Shown here: piece after piece, positions 1-12,644 of the stretch | Numbering within the stretch: position 1 is the first letter of the stretch | Layout of the letters: every line of letters begins with the position of its first letter | Assembly (NCBI GenBank): GCA_948567375.1 | Contig: OX419760.1 | Coordinates: 57,548,657 to 57,612,656 of the forward strand | Source: Lunularia cruciata | Lineage: Eukaryota > Streptophyta > Marchantiopsida > Lunulariales > Lunulariaceae | Reading direction: 5' to 3' | Length of the DNA: 64,000 nt | Made by a program: the position numbers and the translations under genes | Notes under the pieces: generated by a model | Told to the model about the DNA's origin: nothing | The model's input: only the letters and a program-made list of their open reading frames with translations | Database searches by the model: none

Positions 1-670
1 GACCTTCACTTTGAGGACAAAGTGAAAACTTAGTCCGGGGGTAAATGTAACACCCATTTGTGCATGTGTGTGGTATTGTGATATTTAGCTTGGTATTACA
101 AGTACTTAAGAGATATTATTTATATAGAGATAAAGGATGGTTCTATATTAGTCATGGTTAGCTAAAGTTAGTCATAGCTAAGATAGATGGGACCTTACTT
201 TAGAGGAAGTAGAAAAGATGAGCACCACTATTTTGGATTTTAGTGTGTTGACTTGGTATTATTCCTAGGTGTTTGGCTTTGGGGAAAGAGTTGAGAACTC
301 TTGGGCCCGCAAACCTTTTTGTTTTGGATTCTTCTTTAGTCCAAGGATGCCCATGTGAATGGATATTCCTTTCTACTTTTTGACTTTACTTGACTTTTAG
401 TCTAGTAACTTGAGTTACTACGGTAATTAGTAACTTTGGTACGTAACTATTTCACAAGTATATAAACAAGGAGTGAGGAGGTACTCATCATCCTTTCATT
501 TGCAACTATCTCTCTCTCATTGAGTTCTCTAGTGAGCAATGTCTTGAGTCTTGGAGTGTTAGCCTTGGAGGAGTATGATGGAGTTGGGGTTCCTTGCCTT
601 CTTAGTCCATGGTGCGCTACCATAATAGCCATCAGAGGTTCATCCTGAGTGAGAGACAGGCCGGCTCACA
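1..670 (+). mobile_element. 3' end of an Athila/Tat-type Ty3 element (polypurine tract plus 3' LTR)
   Basis: Positions 1-45 match, inverted, the sequence just inside the 3' LTR of the minus-strand element at about 5,220-5,264, so they are the 3' internal end of a same-family element whose body lies left of the window. The LTR runs 46-670, opening TGTAACACCC and closing CTCACA (TG...CA ends). The same LTR family recurs at 4,988-5,219, 11,372-12,061 and 12,062-12,395 (all minus) and at 57,813-58,502 (plus). Family membership is inferred from the fuller copy at 4,988-12,061. It is a fossil fragment. Confidence 0.75.
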
Positions 671-3600
671 GACCAGTACCGATGGAATTGGGCAACCTTC
701 GATTCCGGGATCGAGGAGCACGGCCGCTTCAAGGAGAGCGAGGACAGGTAGAAGAACAAAGAGATGGAGTCCCACGAGGAGAAGGGACTCGAGGAGAACA
801 ACACCGTTGTTACAATTGTGGCCGTATTGGGCATATATCTACCAATTGTCGCACTCGTTTCCCTAGAGGCCCTCGGCCTTCGTATAGGCAATCTTTGAAC
901 AACATGGAGAGGCACATTGAAGAGGAGGAGGTGGAAACCACTTTGGAAAACAAAGATCGCCAGTAAATGTACCTCGCGGCCTTACTGGCTCAATAAGGAA
1001 GCAGAGAAGCAAGGGAAGGAAGAAGAATAATGCGCAAAGATCCCGAAAGGCAACCTCACAATTGATTGTTGTGAATGGAATCCTAGAAGGTAATCAAGTG
1101 AGAGTATTAATAGATCCGGGAGCAACAGAGAATTTCTTGTCTCGCTATGTTGCAATCAGATTGGGAATGGATCTAGAGAGAGATAGAAGTGAAGAAGTAG
1201 AGTTACCAAATGGGCAAACAGAGAGGATTGAATCATTACTTAGACGGGTAACCCTCTCTATAGGAGAATATCAGGAAGCAATTGAGTGGCGAGTGAAACA
1301 GTTAGCCCGTTATGATGCAATTTTAGGCATGCCATGGATGGAGCAGTACAACCCAATGGTGGATTGGAGGAAGAAAGTAGTGAGAACCCACCAATGGTCA
1401 ATCATTGGGGTTAAAGAAAAATCACACAGGCAAAAACTGCCTCTATATGTCGTAGGGACGACAACTGTCTGTAAGACCGATAGATGTTTTCTGGGTCTAA
1501 TAAGAGAAGTCTAGAGTGCACAACTCGCTGGACAAATTCCTGAGAAATTGAAGGATGTGGTGGATGAGTTTCAAGATGTCTTTCCCGATGAGCTACCCTC
1601 AGGATTACCACCTAAAAGGCGAGTAGATCACAAAATAGAGACACTCCCGGGGAAGACACCTCCTTGTAAGGCCCCATATCGCCTATCACCTCATGAGTTG
1701 GAGGAGTGTAAGACTCAAATTGAGGAGATGCTACAGAAAGGGTTCATCCAACCTAGCGTATCACCATATGGGGCCCCTATCTTGTTTGTGTAGAAGAAGG
1801 ATGGTACAATGCGCATGTGCATTGACTATCGGGGTCTCAATCAGCAAACAGTGAAGAACAAATACCCCTTACCTCGCATGGATGACCTGTTTGATCAACT
1901 CCATGGAGCGAGATACTTCACCAAACTGGACTTGCGGAGCGGTTACAATCAAATCCGAATTGCAGAGGAGGATGTGTACAAAACTGCCTTTCGAACCAGG
2001 TATGGCCACTTTGAGTATCTTGTGATGCCTTTTGGCCTCACCAATGCGCCTGCCACTTTCATGAGCCTAATGAATGACATATTTTGTCCATACTTGGATA
2101 AGTCTGTTATTGTCTTCTTAGATGATATTTTAGTATATAGTAGCACGATGACAGAACACAAACAACATCTACAAGAGGTCCTCCAGATTCTAAGACAGAA
2201 TCAGTTGTACGCCAAAATCTCAAAGTGTGAGTTTGGCAAGTCTAAAGTAGACTACTTAGGGCATAGAGTAAGTGCAGAGGGCATTCAAGTATTGACAGAT
2301 AAAATAGAGGTCATTCAAAAATGGAGTGCCCCCGAAGATAAGACTCAACTTAAGAGCTTCTTGGGGTTGACGGGATTCTATCGTAGATTTGTCAAGGACT
2401 TCTCCAAGGTTGCACAGCCTTTAACGGCACTACTTGGCAAGGGGAAGAAGTAGACATGGGGAACTGCACAAGAGTTGGCCTTTCAAGAATTGAAGGCCGC
2501 CTTGCTACATGCACCAATCTTGAAGTGGTATGACCCAAAACGTCCAATCAAGTTGGCTATGGATGCATCAGGCGTAGCAATAGGAGCAGTCCTACAACAA
2601 GAGTGGCATGACGGATGGCATCCAATTGCATATTTCTCTCGAAAGTTGTTACCGGCAGAGCGCAACTACCACACCACAGAACGAGAAGAGCTGGCCATTG
2701 TTCTAGCAACCAAGCATTGGAAGCACTACCTGGGCGAGAAGGCATTTGTAGTAGAGACAGACCACAAACCTCTAGTCTACCTCGAGACGCAGAAGGATCT
2801 ATCTCGTCGCCAAATTTGGTGGGCAGAGTGGCGACAACGCTTCAACATGACAATCACCTACGTGGAAGGTAAGAAGCAACTTGTAGATGCGTTCACCCGC
2901 ATGCCAATGGCCAACAACTTGGCGGCAGAGGTTAAGATTAACCCTGAATTCTGGCAAGAGATTCTAGCTGCTACAAAAACTGACCCACAGATTGTAGAAG
3001 CGCAAGCGTCCAAAGGTGTCACCAGCACCCAAGGACTCACCTTTCGAGAGGGCCGATTGTGGATCCCAAATGTCCCAGAATTACGCACCACCATTCTAGC
3101 GGAATGTCATGATTCGGCCATTGCAGCTCATGTCGGAGTGGACAAGACCTTGGAGGCAGTCAAGCGCCATTACTATTGGCCCAAGATGAGCAACAACGTG
3201 ATGGACTATGTGCGTAGCTGCCTACTTTGTCAACAGAACAAAGCTTCTAATCAAGCTCCTGTAGGGCTCCTTCAACCTCTTCCCACTCCTACCCAACGTT
3301 GGGAACAAGTGAGTATGGATCTCGTCTGTGAATTACCCAAGACCACCTCAGGGTTTGACTCCATTGTCGTCTTTGTGGACCGGCTCAGCAAAATGATTCA
3401 TGTACGCCCTACCACCAAGGAGGTGACTGCTCCACAACTAGCTCAACTATACTTAGATGCAGTCTTTGCTCACCATGGCTTGTCTAGAGTACTCATCACC
3501 GATAGAGGCACCCAATTCACCAGTTTGTTTTGGTGAACACTCTTTGGTTTCTTCAAAACCAAGTTGGCCATGTCTACAGCTTACCACCCACAAACAGATG

Positions 3601-4987
3601 GCCAAACAGAGCGGGCTAATCGCACGATTGAAGACATGTTACGCGGCTTCACCTTAGAAGAGCAAGAGAGGTGGGACACCCTACTACCGTTGGTGGAATT
3701 TGCTTACAACAATTCAGTGAATGCCTCCACCCAGGTCACTCCGTTCTTCCTCATGTATGGTGAGCATCCCTTCACACCTTCTAGCTTGATGAAGATCCGT
3801 CCAGTGACTACCAAGGTTGATGCAGTCAACACATTTGTTTCTAGAATCCAACAAGGTGTGGAGAGCGCCAAGCACAGGTTACAGATTGCGCAAAATTGAC
3901 AAAAGCAGTATGCTGATGCACACCGTAGGCATATGGAGTTCAATGTTGGGGATCAAGTGTGGCTATCGACAACCAACCTCACATTAGTTGGATCTCGTAA
4001 GCTCAGACCTCGTTTTATTGGGCCTTTCTCGATTCTTCGTCGCATCGGCGCTGTGGCCTATCACCTTGAGCTACCACCACACATGAAGATCCATCCAATG
4101 TTCCATGTCTCCCTATTACGCAGATATGCTCTCCGATCAGGCCAAGGTACTTCCACACAGGACATTCGACCTTGTCCGACAGTCATTGATGGCACAGAGG
4201 AATATGAAGTAGAGCGGATTCTCCAAAAGCGCATGCGTGGTACTTGCCATCCGCGGGTGGAATATCTAGTACAATGGAAAGGTTACCCTCTCTATGAAGC
4301 AACTTGGGAACCCGCTGCCAATTTGGCACATGCATCGGTGTTGGTGCAAGCATTTGAGCAACAATTGCACAACGAGGACGTTGCGTCTTAAAAGGAGGGA
4401 GGTCTGTAATACCAAGGGTTAGCCATATGATCTAGATGTGAAATTTGGTTTGGTAACATCTAGAATGATTTTATACATGATGGTCAAAATAGATCAGATA
4501 GAAGTATCACCAAAAGAGTACTTCTACTAATAGAGTAGGAACCGAAATATGCCTGAAATCTTTGAAGGCAATTTCGGAGGCCTAAACGGATGAATTAGGC
4601 CTCGAAAATGTGCAGATTTCCCCCCCAATGGAAGAAAGCCTGGCCTTCCCTCCCCCCTGGTTTGTCTCGTCGAGAGCTTTCCAACGGTACCTTACTCATG
4701 TGATTCTAAGATTCCCTAAAAGATTCCCTAAAAGATTCCCTCGTTTGACCAACCAGATAGGACCTAGACCAGACAGGTCACCCATCCAAGTCAGTAATCC
4801 AAGGGTGGAGCTTGCTGACATGTCACCTATCTATGTCCCTAATCCTATGGTGGAGCTTCATTGGAGGAGATTCATTGGAGTAGATTCTCTTTGTCTATAT
4901 AATAAAGAGAAGGTGCTCCCTTGGGGCATCGAATGTTTGAGTGTGCAATCTATGTTTTCTCTCTTCTCTTGTCCTCGGAGTATTACA
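671..4987 (+). mobile_element. Broken Ty3/gypsy chromovirus, 5' end missing
   Basis: Parts in order: gag zinc knuckle (CX2CX4HX4C, about 810-855), aspartic protease (about 1,060-1,400), reverse transcriptase (about 1,600-2,450, with [12 protein letters not shown] and FLDDILVY), RNase H (about 2,480-2,890, with DASGVAIGAVLQQ and ETDHKPL), integrase (about 3,090-3,900, HHCC zinc finger plus DDE core with DGQTERANRT), a chromodomain (about 4,200-4,380, with VQWKGYP and EATWEP), a polypurine tract and one LTR. The order protease-RT-RNase H-integrase-chromodomain defines Ty3 chromoviruses. No 5' LTR is seen; the body abuts the end of the Athila/Tat-type LTR at 670. It is broken, with roughly half a dozen interruptions. 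Confidence 0.9.
4405..4987 (+). repeat. 3' LTR of the chromovirus, with polypurine tract at 4,390-4,404
   Basis: It begins TGTAATAC and ends GTATTACA, a perfect 8-bp terminal inverted pair, and follows a purine-rich tract (AAAAGGAGGGAGG) just after the chromodomain reading. Length is 583 bp. A TATA-like stretch (CTATATAATAAAG) sits near 4,895. A diverged relative of its right half occurs at 12,396-12,644. Confidence 0.85.
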
Positions 4988-5219
4988 GCCAAACACCTAG
5001 GAATAATACCAAGTCAACACACTAGACTCCAAAATAGTGGTGCTCATCTTTTCCACTTCCTCTAAATTAAGGTCCCCTCTATCTTAGCTATGACTAACTT
5101 TAGATAATTGTGACTAATATAGAACCATTATTTATCTTTATATAAATAATACCTCTCAAGTACTTGTAATACCAAGCAAACTATCACAATACCATACACA
5201 TGCACAAATGGGTGTTACA
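4988..5219 (-). repeat. Truncated 3' LTR of the Athila/Tat-type element
   Basis: This is the first ~230 bp of the 690-bp LTR seen whole at 11,372-12,061, beginning TGTAACACCC on the minus strand at 5,219. It ends abruptly at the last base of the chromovirus LTR (4,987). Confidence 0.85.
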
Positions 5220-5529
5220 TTTACCCTTGGACTAAGTTTTCACTTTGTCCTCAAAGTGAAGGTCTCTCTACCTTCTATGATATATCTTCAACTTATCATG
5301 GTTAATCCTATCAAAGTGTCTTCCTCCTAACTCTTGAGATCATAGGTGTAATTGCTCCACACCTTCTCCATTATGAAAGGTCCACTTAGGTAAAAACTTA
5401 TTTTGCATTCTCTTGAATCAAATAGATTCCAATAACATTACCCAATCAACTTCTTTCAAAAGCTCCACATTCTTCTTGCCTTGCCTCTTGTCACAACTCT
5501 CCTTTTGTTTCCTTTTGGCTTGCTCCACT

Positions 5530-6840
5530 CAAACCATAGCAACTGCTCTTGCCTCTTCCAACTCCATGAGTTGTTCCTTCCTTGACTTCTCTACATCACC
5601 TCCTTGTGCTTTCTTCAATCTCCTATGAATGCTTTGGAAGGTAGGAAGATCAAAGTGAATAGGTAAGGTAGACTCAATACCATATACCAATTGAAATGGA
5701 GAATATCCGATAGAAGTCTTCATGGTTGTCTTATACTCCCACAAAACTGCATGAATCCTCTTGTCCCAATGATGTTTAGCCCCCTCCATTTTTGCATCTT
5801 TGGCCAACATCATGCACAAGGTCTGATTGGTTCTCTCTGCCAAGCCATTGGAATTTGGCTTATAGGATGTAGTTACTCTATGTATGATAGAGAAATGTCA
5901 TAGCATGGCTGTAGTAATGCTCCTTGTAAACTCTCCTCTTCTATCAGAAACCAAATCCAAAGGGCATCCAAACTTAGTGATAATGCGTTCATAAAGAAAT
6001 CTACAAACTTCATTTTCATTCTTGTCCCTCAATGGTCTAGCCTCAACCCACTTGGTAAGGTAATCAGTAACTACCACAATGTACCACTTGTTCCTTGGGG
6101 TTCTATTGAGAGGACCTACAAAATCAATTCCCCACTTCTCAAAAGATCCTAGCAATGGAATTGATCTAAGTGGTGGAGTGGATGTAGACTTTCTAGCAAA
6201 AGCTTGACAAACATGATAAGTTTTGCAATAATCAAGACAATCCTTGATAATCCCTCTCCAATGGTAACTTGCATCTAGAATCTTGAAAGCAACCACCTTT
6301 CTTGCAAAGTGTACTCCACATACTAAACCTTCATGAAACTCCTTTATGAGTAGGATAGACTCTTCCTTACCCATTGCTCTTTGAAGTAGACCATCTGCTC
6401 CTTGGTGAAAAAGAATATCCTCCACCATTGTGTAAGGTCTAGATCTTGCTACAAGGGCCTTCCTCTCCCTAGCATGCATCTCTTCTAGATAGTTACCTCT
6501 TGTCACAAAATCCACAATCTCCTTGTACTCCATTGGAACCTCTTGAGTGACTGAGATTGTCATGAGCTCCTCATCCAGGAAGGAATTGTCCACTAGCTCA
6601 TCTCCATCATGATCATAGGCTCTAGATAACAAATCAGCATTTGCATGTTTCTTTCTTGGCCTATCCTCAATGGTGTAGTCATATTCAGACAAGAGTATCA
6701 TCCACCTTGCTAGTCTCCCTTCAACATTAGGCTTGTTGAAGATGTACTTCAAAGCCTTGTGATCAATGATAATGGTGGCTTTCCGTCCAATCAAGTGGTG
6801 TCTAAACTTCTTGAGACCAAAGATCACTACCAACTAGCAT
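5530..6840 (-). pseudogene. RNase H and integrase part of the Athila/Tat-type element
   Basis: The minus strand reads an RNase H tail (DHKALKYIF, WMILLSEYDYTIEDRPRKKH and DLLSRA motifs), then an integrase with an HHCC-type finger (DYCKTYHVCQ) and a core with WGIDFVGPL, VTDYLTKWVEARPL and LVSDRRGEF, the first two acidic residues of the DDE triad. Further sequence resembles the integrase C-terminal core (TNQTLCMMLAK, YGIESTLPI). It is a fossil with interruptions and no expected host role. Confidence 0.85.
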
Positions 6841-7039
6841 TTCTCTCTCTATGATAGATTAGTTCTTCTCTGTTGAAACCATCTGCCTACGAGCATAAGC
6901 TATTGGATGATCATGGCCATCTTGGTCTAATTGACTAAGAGTGCATCCTATAGCTACATTAGAAGCATTAGTGTAGAGGATGAAAGGCTTACTCCAATCA
7001 AGTTTAGCAAGAATTGGAGCTACAACAAGGGATTACTTG

Positions 7040-8560
7040 AGCTCCTCAAAAGCTTTGAGAGCCTCTTTGTCCTCCAAAATCACCATGTAATCTACACCCT
7101 TCTTTATATAGATGGTCAATGCATAAGCCTTGTTGGAAAATGAAAAGATGAACCTCCTGTAGTACCCAACCATCCCCAAGAATTGGCGTAACTTTGTCAA
7201 GCTTGAAGGGAATGGAAGGTTTGAGATTTTCCTCACCTTCTTAGGATCAATTGCTATTCCATTCTTGGAGATGATGTGCCCCAAAAGTAGACCTTCTTCA
7301 TATCCAAAAATGCACTTCTCTAGGTTGAGTGATGCATTTGCCTCATCAAAGCATTGCAAGACCTTGATTAGGTGCTCAAAGTGCTCCTCCTTGCTCCCAT
7401 AAACACAAAAGTCATCAATGAAGTCTCTCATAAATTTTGCAATGAAAGGTTCAAATACCTTGTTCATGAACCGTTGGAATGTAGCTGGAGCATTGCAGAG
7501 CCCAAAAGGCATGACCTTGAAAGCATAAGTTCCCCAAGGTGTGGTGAATATGGTGAGTTGTTGATGCTCTGGTGCAAACTTGATTTGGTTATATCCACTA
7601 TAACCATCTCCAAAACTATACCTCTCATGACCTACAACCTCATCCAAGATCTCATCAATGAATAGTGATGGGTAGTAGTCCTTCTTGGTAACAACATTGA
7701 GCTTCTTGTAATCCATACATACTCGAAGCTTGCCATTATTTTTCTTCACAATCACAATTGGAGACATCCATTCTGAATTCTCCACCTCAAAGATAAATTC
7801 AGTCTCCTTGAGCTTATCAATCTCCTTTTTCACAACCAAAGATATTGGTGGGCTAATGTGATGTTGCTTTTGGCAGATTGGTCTTGCATGTGACTCCACC
7901 TCTATCTTGTGCTCCTCCAAGGTGACTTCCTTCAAATCCTTGTAACTAAAAGCAAACACATGGATGAACTTGCAGAATATCTCCTCAAATCTCACCTTCT
8001 CCTCCTTGGTAACATTTGGGGCATACTTGAGGGTAGCTAACCTTCTTTCTATCTCCTCAAGTTTCAATGGTGATTTATCTAGGTCCTTCAAAACCTCTAG
8101 CTTAGGTGCAAAATCCATAGCACACAAGGAATACACATTTGAATCCGATTCAGATTCATCCTCTTCCGTGAAACTACCACCTTATCCATCACCCCTACTG
8201 GTTGAACTTGTTGTTTGTTTGCCGTGCTCACCACAAATGTTGAAGGTCTTGAGGGTATCATACCCGAATTCTTCATCAACCTTTCTAACATGGCATTCAC
8301 TGTTGATCCTCCATCAACCAATGCATCCTTGATGTTGTGACCATTCACTCTCACATCAATCTTGGAGGTATATTCACAAGCCTCCCATGGTGTTGGCTTG
8401 GCATCCACCACCCCCATTGATACTAGAGCTTTTGCCTTCTTCTTCCTCTTGCTCCTTGTAGAACTCAAACCACCTCTAAGCTCCTTTCTCAAAGTAGGAT
8501 TCAAAGCAATCAATTGGTCCATTGTGATGTTAGCCTTGTGACTACCAACATCCTCCAAGA
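7040..8560 (-). pseudogene. Protease and reverse transcriptase part of the Athila/Tat-type element
   Basis: The minus strand reads an aspartic-protease-like segment (ALVDGGSTVNAM), followed by a reverse transcriptase with RVCMDYKKLN, DGYSGYNQI, MPFGLCNAPATFQRFMN, a FIDDF catalytic box and FLGMVGYYRRFI. The order and motifs are those of Ty3 pol. It is a fossil with interruptions. Confidence 0.87.
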
Positions 8561-8849
8561 CATTGTAGTTCCATTATTGCTTTGAGATCAAGAAGTCCTC
8601 CATTCCCAACTTCTTCCTTGGGGTCTTTGTTGTTGATGGTGTTGAAGTGCTTGTGTAAGTGCTCCTAGTAAGCATAGGAGTATCTTGGTTAGGAGTAAAT
8701 CCTTGAGAAGAGTGCACATCCTTTGCAAAACAAGCTCTCTTCTTCTCTTGTGCCAAAAGCTCCAAATTAAGATTCTTGAAGTTTGAGCACTCTCTCTTCT
8801 CATACTTGTTCTCAACCACATCTATAGATGCTATTCTCTTACCTTTGTT

Positions 8850-9820
8850 TAGATTAGGAGCCACTTGGGTTTCACTACCTCCTTCTTTCCCTCTATTGGC
8901 TCTTTCATAACCCCTTCCTCCATGGTAAGTGGAATTTGGGCAACCCCTTTGGATATGGCCTCTTCCTCCACAACCAAAATAATTTTTGTCAATAAATTGT
9001 TGGTTGGTTGGCCTCCTCTATATAGATAACTTCCATAATTCCCAGGCTCTCTCCCCACATTTTGATCCACCTCTCTCTTCTCCCATAGTTGCAGCACATT
9101 GATCTTGAGATCTGCAAGTTGTTCTATGATGGTTTGAAGTGGATCCTTTGGTGGAGGTGCAAGAACTGGAGAAACAACTACTTGTAGTGCAACCCTTACC
9201 ACCAAAGTATCAGAAGTTCCACCATACTTGTAACCTTGAGGAGGATGCACAACCTCCTTCACCACCAAATCACTCTCATCCCCTTCCAAACTCTCTTCCA
9301 TACAAATTGCAATCTTGATAGCTTCAACCTTGGAAGAAGGTTTCTCATATCTCACCTTGCTTCTAATTTGTGGTCTCAATTCTCCCACAAAATTCTTGGT
9401 GAACATGGCTCTTCTTCCAATCATAGTAGTCTTTACATCATCCCCATCCTTCCTCAACACTATGCAAAATTTGGACTCTAACTTCTCCACTCTTTCCACA
9501 TAGACTCTCACTTTCTCTCTATCTCCTTGTTTGAGAAAGGTAACCTCACTCATCAATCTCTCATAACTCTCATCAGGAAGAAAGTTCTTAATGAGTGCTG
9601 AAGTCAAAGTCTCCCAAGACTCTTCTTCCCCATCTCTCCTCTCTCTCTTTTGGTATTCTGACTCATACCATGTAAGTGCTGCATCCTCAAAGAAATCTGG
9701 TAATAATGAGGCCCACTCATTCTTCCTCCTCTCATTGTTTCCTTTGCAAGCTCTCTTGAAGTCTCTCACAAAGGCCTCCACATCTTTTCCATCCTTGCCA
9801 AAAAAAGCCAAAAGTTTCCC
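8850..9820 (-). pseudogene. Gag part of the Athila/Tat-type element
   Basis: The minus strand encodes a retrotransposon gag core (LTWYESEYQKR, WETLTSALIKNFLP, RVYVERVEKLE), the capsid-like domain of Ty3 gag. No zinc knuckle was recognised downstream. It is part of the fossil element and has no separate host function. Confidence 0.8.
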
Positions 9821-9829
9821 CATCTTAAC

Positions 9830-11344
9830 CCCTCACTATCTTTCTTTTCTCTGAATTTTTTTCTCTATAGCTAATAGAGTATATACATGACTAATATCAT
9901 TTGAGAATAATCCACCCTAGGAACAAAAAAATGTTCAGGTTGCTCCAAGATTTCTATAGCAATATCAAATTCTAGAGTGCATATTAATCAAACTCTCATA
10001 GATAGTTTATCCATAAGTTGAAAGATTATCTCCATCACTAATCTTGAGAGCTAGCTAATGAAGGTGGTAATATTTCTATAGCTGTACCAAGACTCTCTCC
10101 AAGATCCTTCACCAAAGTCTCCAAAAATGCTTTTACTCCGCTACACTCAATGTCCTTTTGGAAGTCCTTCCATTCCACAAACCTCACACAACTCCTTGGT
10201 CTTAGATCTTCTCTCTCCCAATCTTGGTGAAGAAGGTCCAACATGCGAACCCAAATCAAGTAATCCTCTCCTTTCCCTCAATCTCTATCTCTCAAAGGTC
10301 AATGGACATGAACTTGCCTTATGTCCCTTCTCTCCACATAAAAAGCATTTAGACTCACTCTTTCTTCCAAGTGGTGTAGGTTTTTGGATCCTCTCAACAC
10401 TCTCTTCAAAATTCTATTCTAAACTCTCTTCTCCTCAAATCCACACCTACAATCACTTCAAACCCTTGGGGAACCTTGCATAGGCTCAATTTCCACTCTT
10501 GGTGACCCTCCATGTTCCCAAGATGAGTCTAAATACTCAAACATGCTTTTTGTTGCACTCACACTCCTCATGCATGAAATCTAAACTCTATAGAATGACC
10601 CTTCTTCACAATGTCAGTCAAATTTTGTAACTGGTATCTCATAGTCCATAAAAATTTTTTTACTCTTGATCACAACTCTAGGACATCCCGACCTGCAAAA
10701 TTTCAGATCTTTTCATTGAGCCATTTGGCCTACACACCTTTCTATTCAGCACACATATTTAAGATTTGGTCTAAAAACAACCACCCTCACTTAAAAAACT
10801 TATAACTCTCTGCTCAAGAATGATCTATCTCTAAATTTGTGTCAAAAGGTAGGATACCGGGCACTAAAGTTTCTTGGAAAGTTTCACTACAATCCACTAA
10901 AAATTGAAGAAAAAGCAGACTCTGTACAATTTTCTAGAGAGCATGCAATTGCGAGAGCAGTTTACCTTATCAATTTTCAAAACTTCTAGCCCAGTGTGCA
11001 TAACAGCTATCACAATAATTTCAAGTGTGATAATTGAATGCTAACCCAAGCTATCATGTGTAGAAATTTCAAGTCCAGATCCCAAACTTGAGATTTTGTC
11101 CAAAATCACCTTAATCCCCAAAATGTGCAATCCACCTCACACAATCTCTCCAAATCTTCTCAAGTGTACAAGTTATACAAAATCACCTCAAAGACATCAT
11201 AATGAACTATAGGGTAAAAAAATGGATCCAAATTCTCTAACATAAATTCAACCCTCTCCTCCCCTAAAGTTCTCTCCAAGTGAGCTCTCAAAGCCTCTTT
11301 TTGTCTGATATAGAATTGTATGCAGAACATTATCTTGCCTTCTA
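9830..11344 (-). other. Long leader between 5' LTR and gag of the Athila/Tat-type element
   Basis: This 1.5-kb tract lies between the primer-binding site and gag. No domain was recognised on either strand. Long untranslated leaders are usual in Athila/Tat elements, so it is assigned to the element by position. Confidence 0.55.
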
Positions 11345-11371
11345 GAGCGGTCCCGACAACGGAACCAAAAA
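11345..11371 (-). other. Primer-binding site of the Athila/Tat-type element
   Basis: Directly after the CTCACA end of the 5' LTR the minus strand reads TTTTTGGTTCCGTTGTCGGG. This resembles the TGGCGCCGTTGCCGGGGA complement of plant tRNA-Asp used by Athila/Tat elements, with about 13 of 18 positions matching by eye. Confidence 0.6.
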
Positions 11372-12061
11372 TGTGAGCTGGCTTGTCTCTCACTTAGGAT
11401 GAACCTTTGATGGCTATTATGGTAATGCACCATGGACTAAAAAGGCGAAGAACCCCAACTCCATCATACTCCTCCAAGGCTAACACTCCAAGACTCAAGA
11501 CATTGCTCACTAAAGAACTCAAATGAGAAAGATAGTTGCAAATGAAAGGATGATGAGTACCTCATCACCCCTTGTTTATATACTTGTGAAATAATTGCAC
11601 ACCAAAGTTACTAATTACCGTAGTAACTCAAGTTACTAGACTAAAAGTCAAGTAAAGTCAAAAAGTAGAAAGGAATATCCATTCACATGGGCATATTCCA
11701 CTAGCATGTGATCTTATCTTGACCAAACCACTAAGTTGAGGATTCCTTCACATGGGCTATCCTTGGACTATAGAACAATCCAAAACAAAAATGCTTGCGG
11801 GCCCAAGAGTTCTCAACTCTTTCTTCAAAGCCAAACACCTAGGAATAATACCAAGTCAACACACTAGAATCCAAAATAGTGGTGCTCATCTTTTCCACTT
11901 CCTCTAAATTAAGGTCCCCTCTATCTTAGCTATGACTAACTTTTGTTAATTGTGACTAATATAGAACCATCCTTTATCTCTATATAAATAATCCGTCTCA
12001 AGTACTTGTAATACCAAGCTAACTATCACAATACCACACACATGCACAATTGGGTGTTACA
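11372..12061 (-). repeat. 5' LTR of the Athila/Tat-type element
   Basis: A 690-bp LTR with TGTAACACCC at its start (12,061) and CTCACA at its end (11,372), followed by the primer-binding site. It has the same length as the solo copy at 57,813-58,502 and aligns along its length with 46-670. Confidence 0.88.
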
Positions 12062-12395
12062 TATCCAACCACTAAGTCAAGGATTCCTTCACATGGGCTA
12101 TCCTTGGACTATAGAAAAATCCAAAAAAAAAGGCTTGCGGGCCCAAGAGTTCTCAACAATTTCCTCAAAGCCAAACACCTAGGAATAATACCAAGTCAAC
12201 ACACTAGAATCCAAAATAGTGATGCTCATCTTTTCCAGTTCCTCTAAAGTAAGATTCCCACTATCTTAACTATGACTTACTTTAGCTAATCATGTAGAAC
12301 CATCCTTTATCTTTATATAAATAATATCTCTCAATTATTTGTAATACTAAACTAAATATCATAATACCATATACATGCATAAATGGGTATTACAG
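12062..12395 (-). repeat. Second, partial Athila/Tat-type LTR
   Basis: It aligns with the first ~330 bp of the 690-bp LTR in the same (minus) orientation, beginning TGTAATACCC at 12,395, and is more diverged than the neighbouring full LTR. Full and partial LTR are directly joined at 12,061/12,062, so the larger element probably inserted into, or recombined with, an older copy. Confidence 0.75.
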
Positions 12396-12644
12396 ACCAT
12401 AAAGAGCAGAGGTTGGTAGACAAGTTAGATTTCCCTAGTCTTTCACACTCTTAGAGGCACTACATAGCTAACATGTCCTCAATCCATGTATTTAATCTAA
12501 GGGTGTAGCTCACTTAGAGAAAATCTTCTCCTTTGTATTAGAGGGAAATATTCTCCACTATATAATAAATTCAAAGTGCTCTTTTGTGCATCCAAGTCTT
12601 GGGGGAATTCCAATCTCATATTCTTTTGTCTTTGGACTATTACA
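12396..12644 (+). repeat. Chromovirus-type LTR remnant
   Basis: The stretch resembles the right half of the LTR at 4,405-4,987: a shared ACATGTC block, a CTATATAATAAA TATA-like box, then TTGG and a CTATTACA end. It is short and diverged, and no internal coding part is attached. Confidence 0.5.

Larger units (their letters stand above)
4988..12061 (-). mobile_element. Broken Athila/Tat-type Ty3 element with 3' LTR truncated
   Basis: Read on the minus strand: 5' LTR (12,061-11,372), primer-binding site, long leader (about 11,350-9,830), gag (about 9,820-8,850), protease (about 8,560-8,150), reverse transcriptase (about 8,100-7,040), RNase H (about 6,840-6,560), integrase (about 6,330-5,530), a polypurine region (5,264-5,220) and a 3' LTR cut short at 4,988, where the chromovirus LTR begins. 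RT motifs DGYSGYNQI and FGLCNAPATFQR, and a primer-binding site resembling the 3' end of tRNA-Asp, point to the Athila/Tat side of Ty3; no chromodomain is seen. It is broken, with several interruptions. The two LTRs are visibly diverged, so it is not a very recent insertion. Confidence 0.85.
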
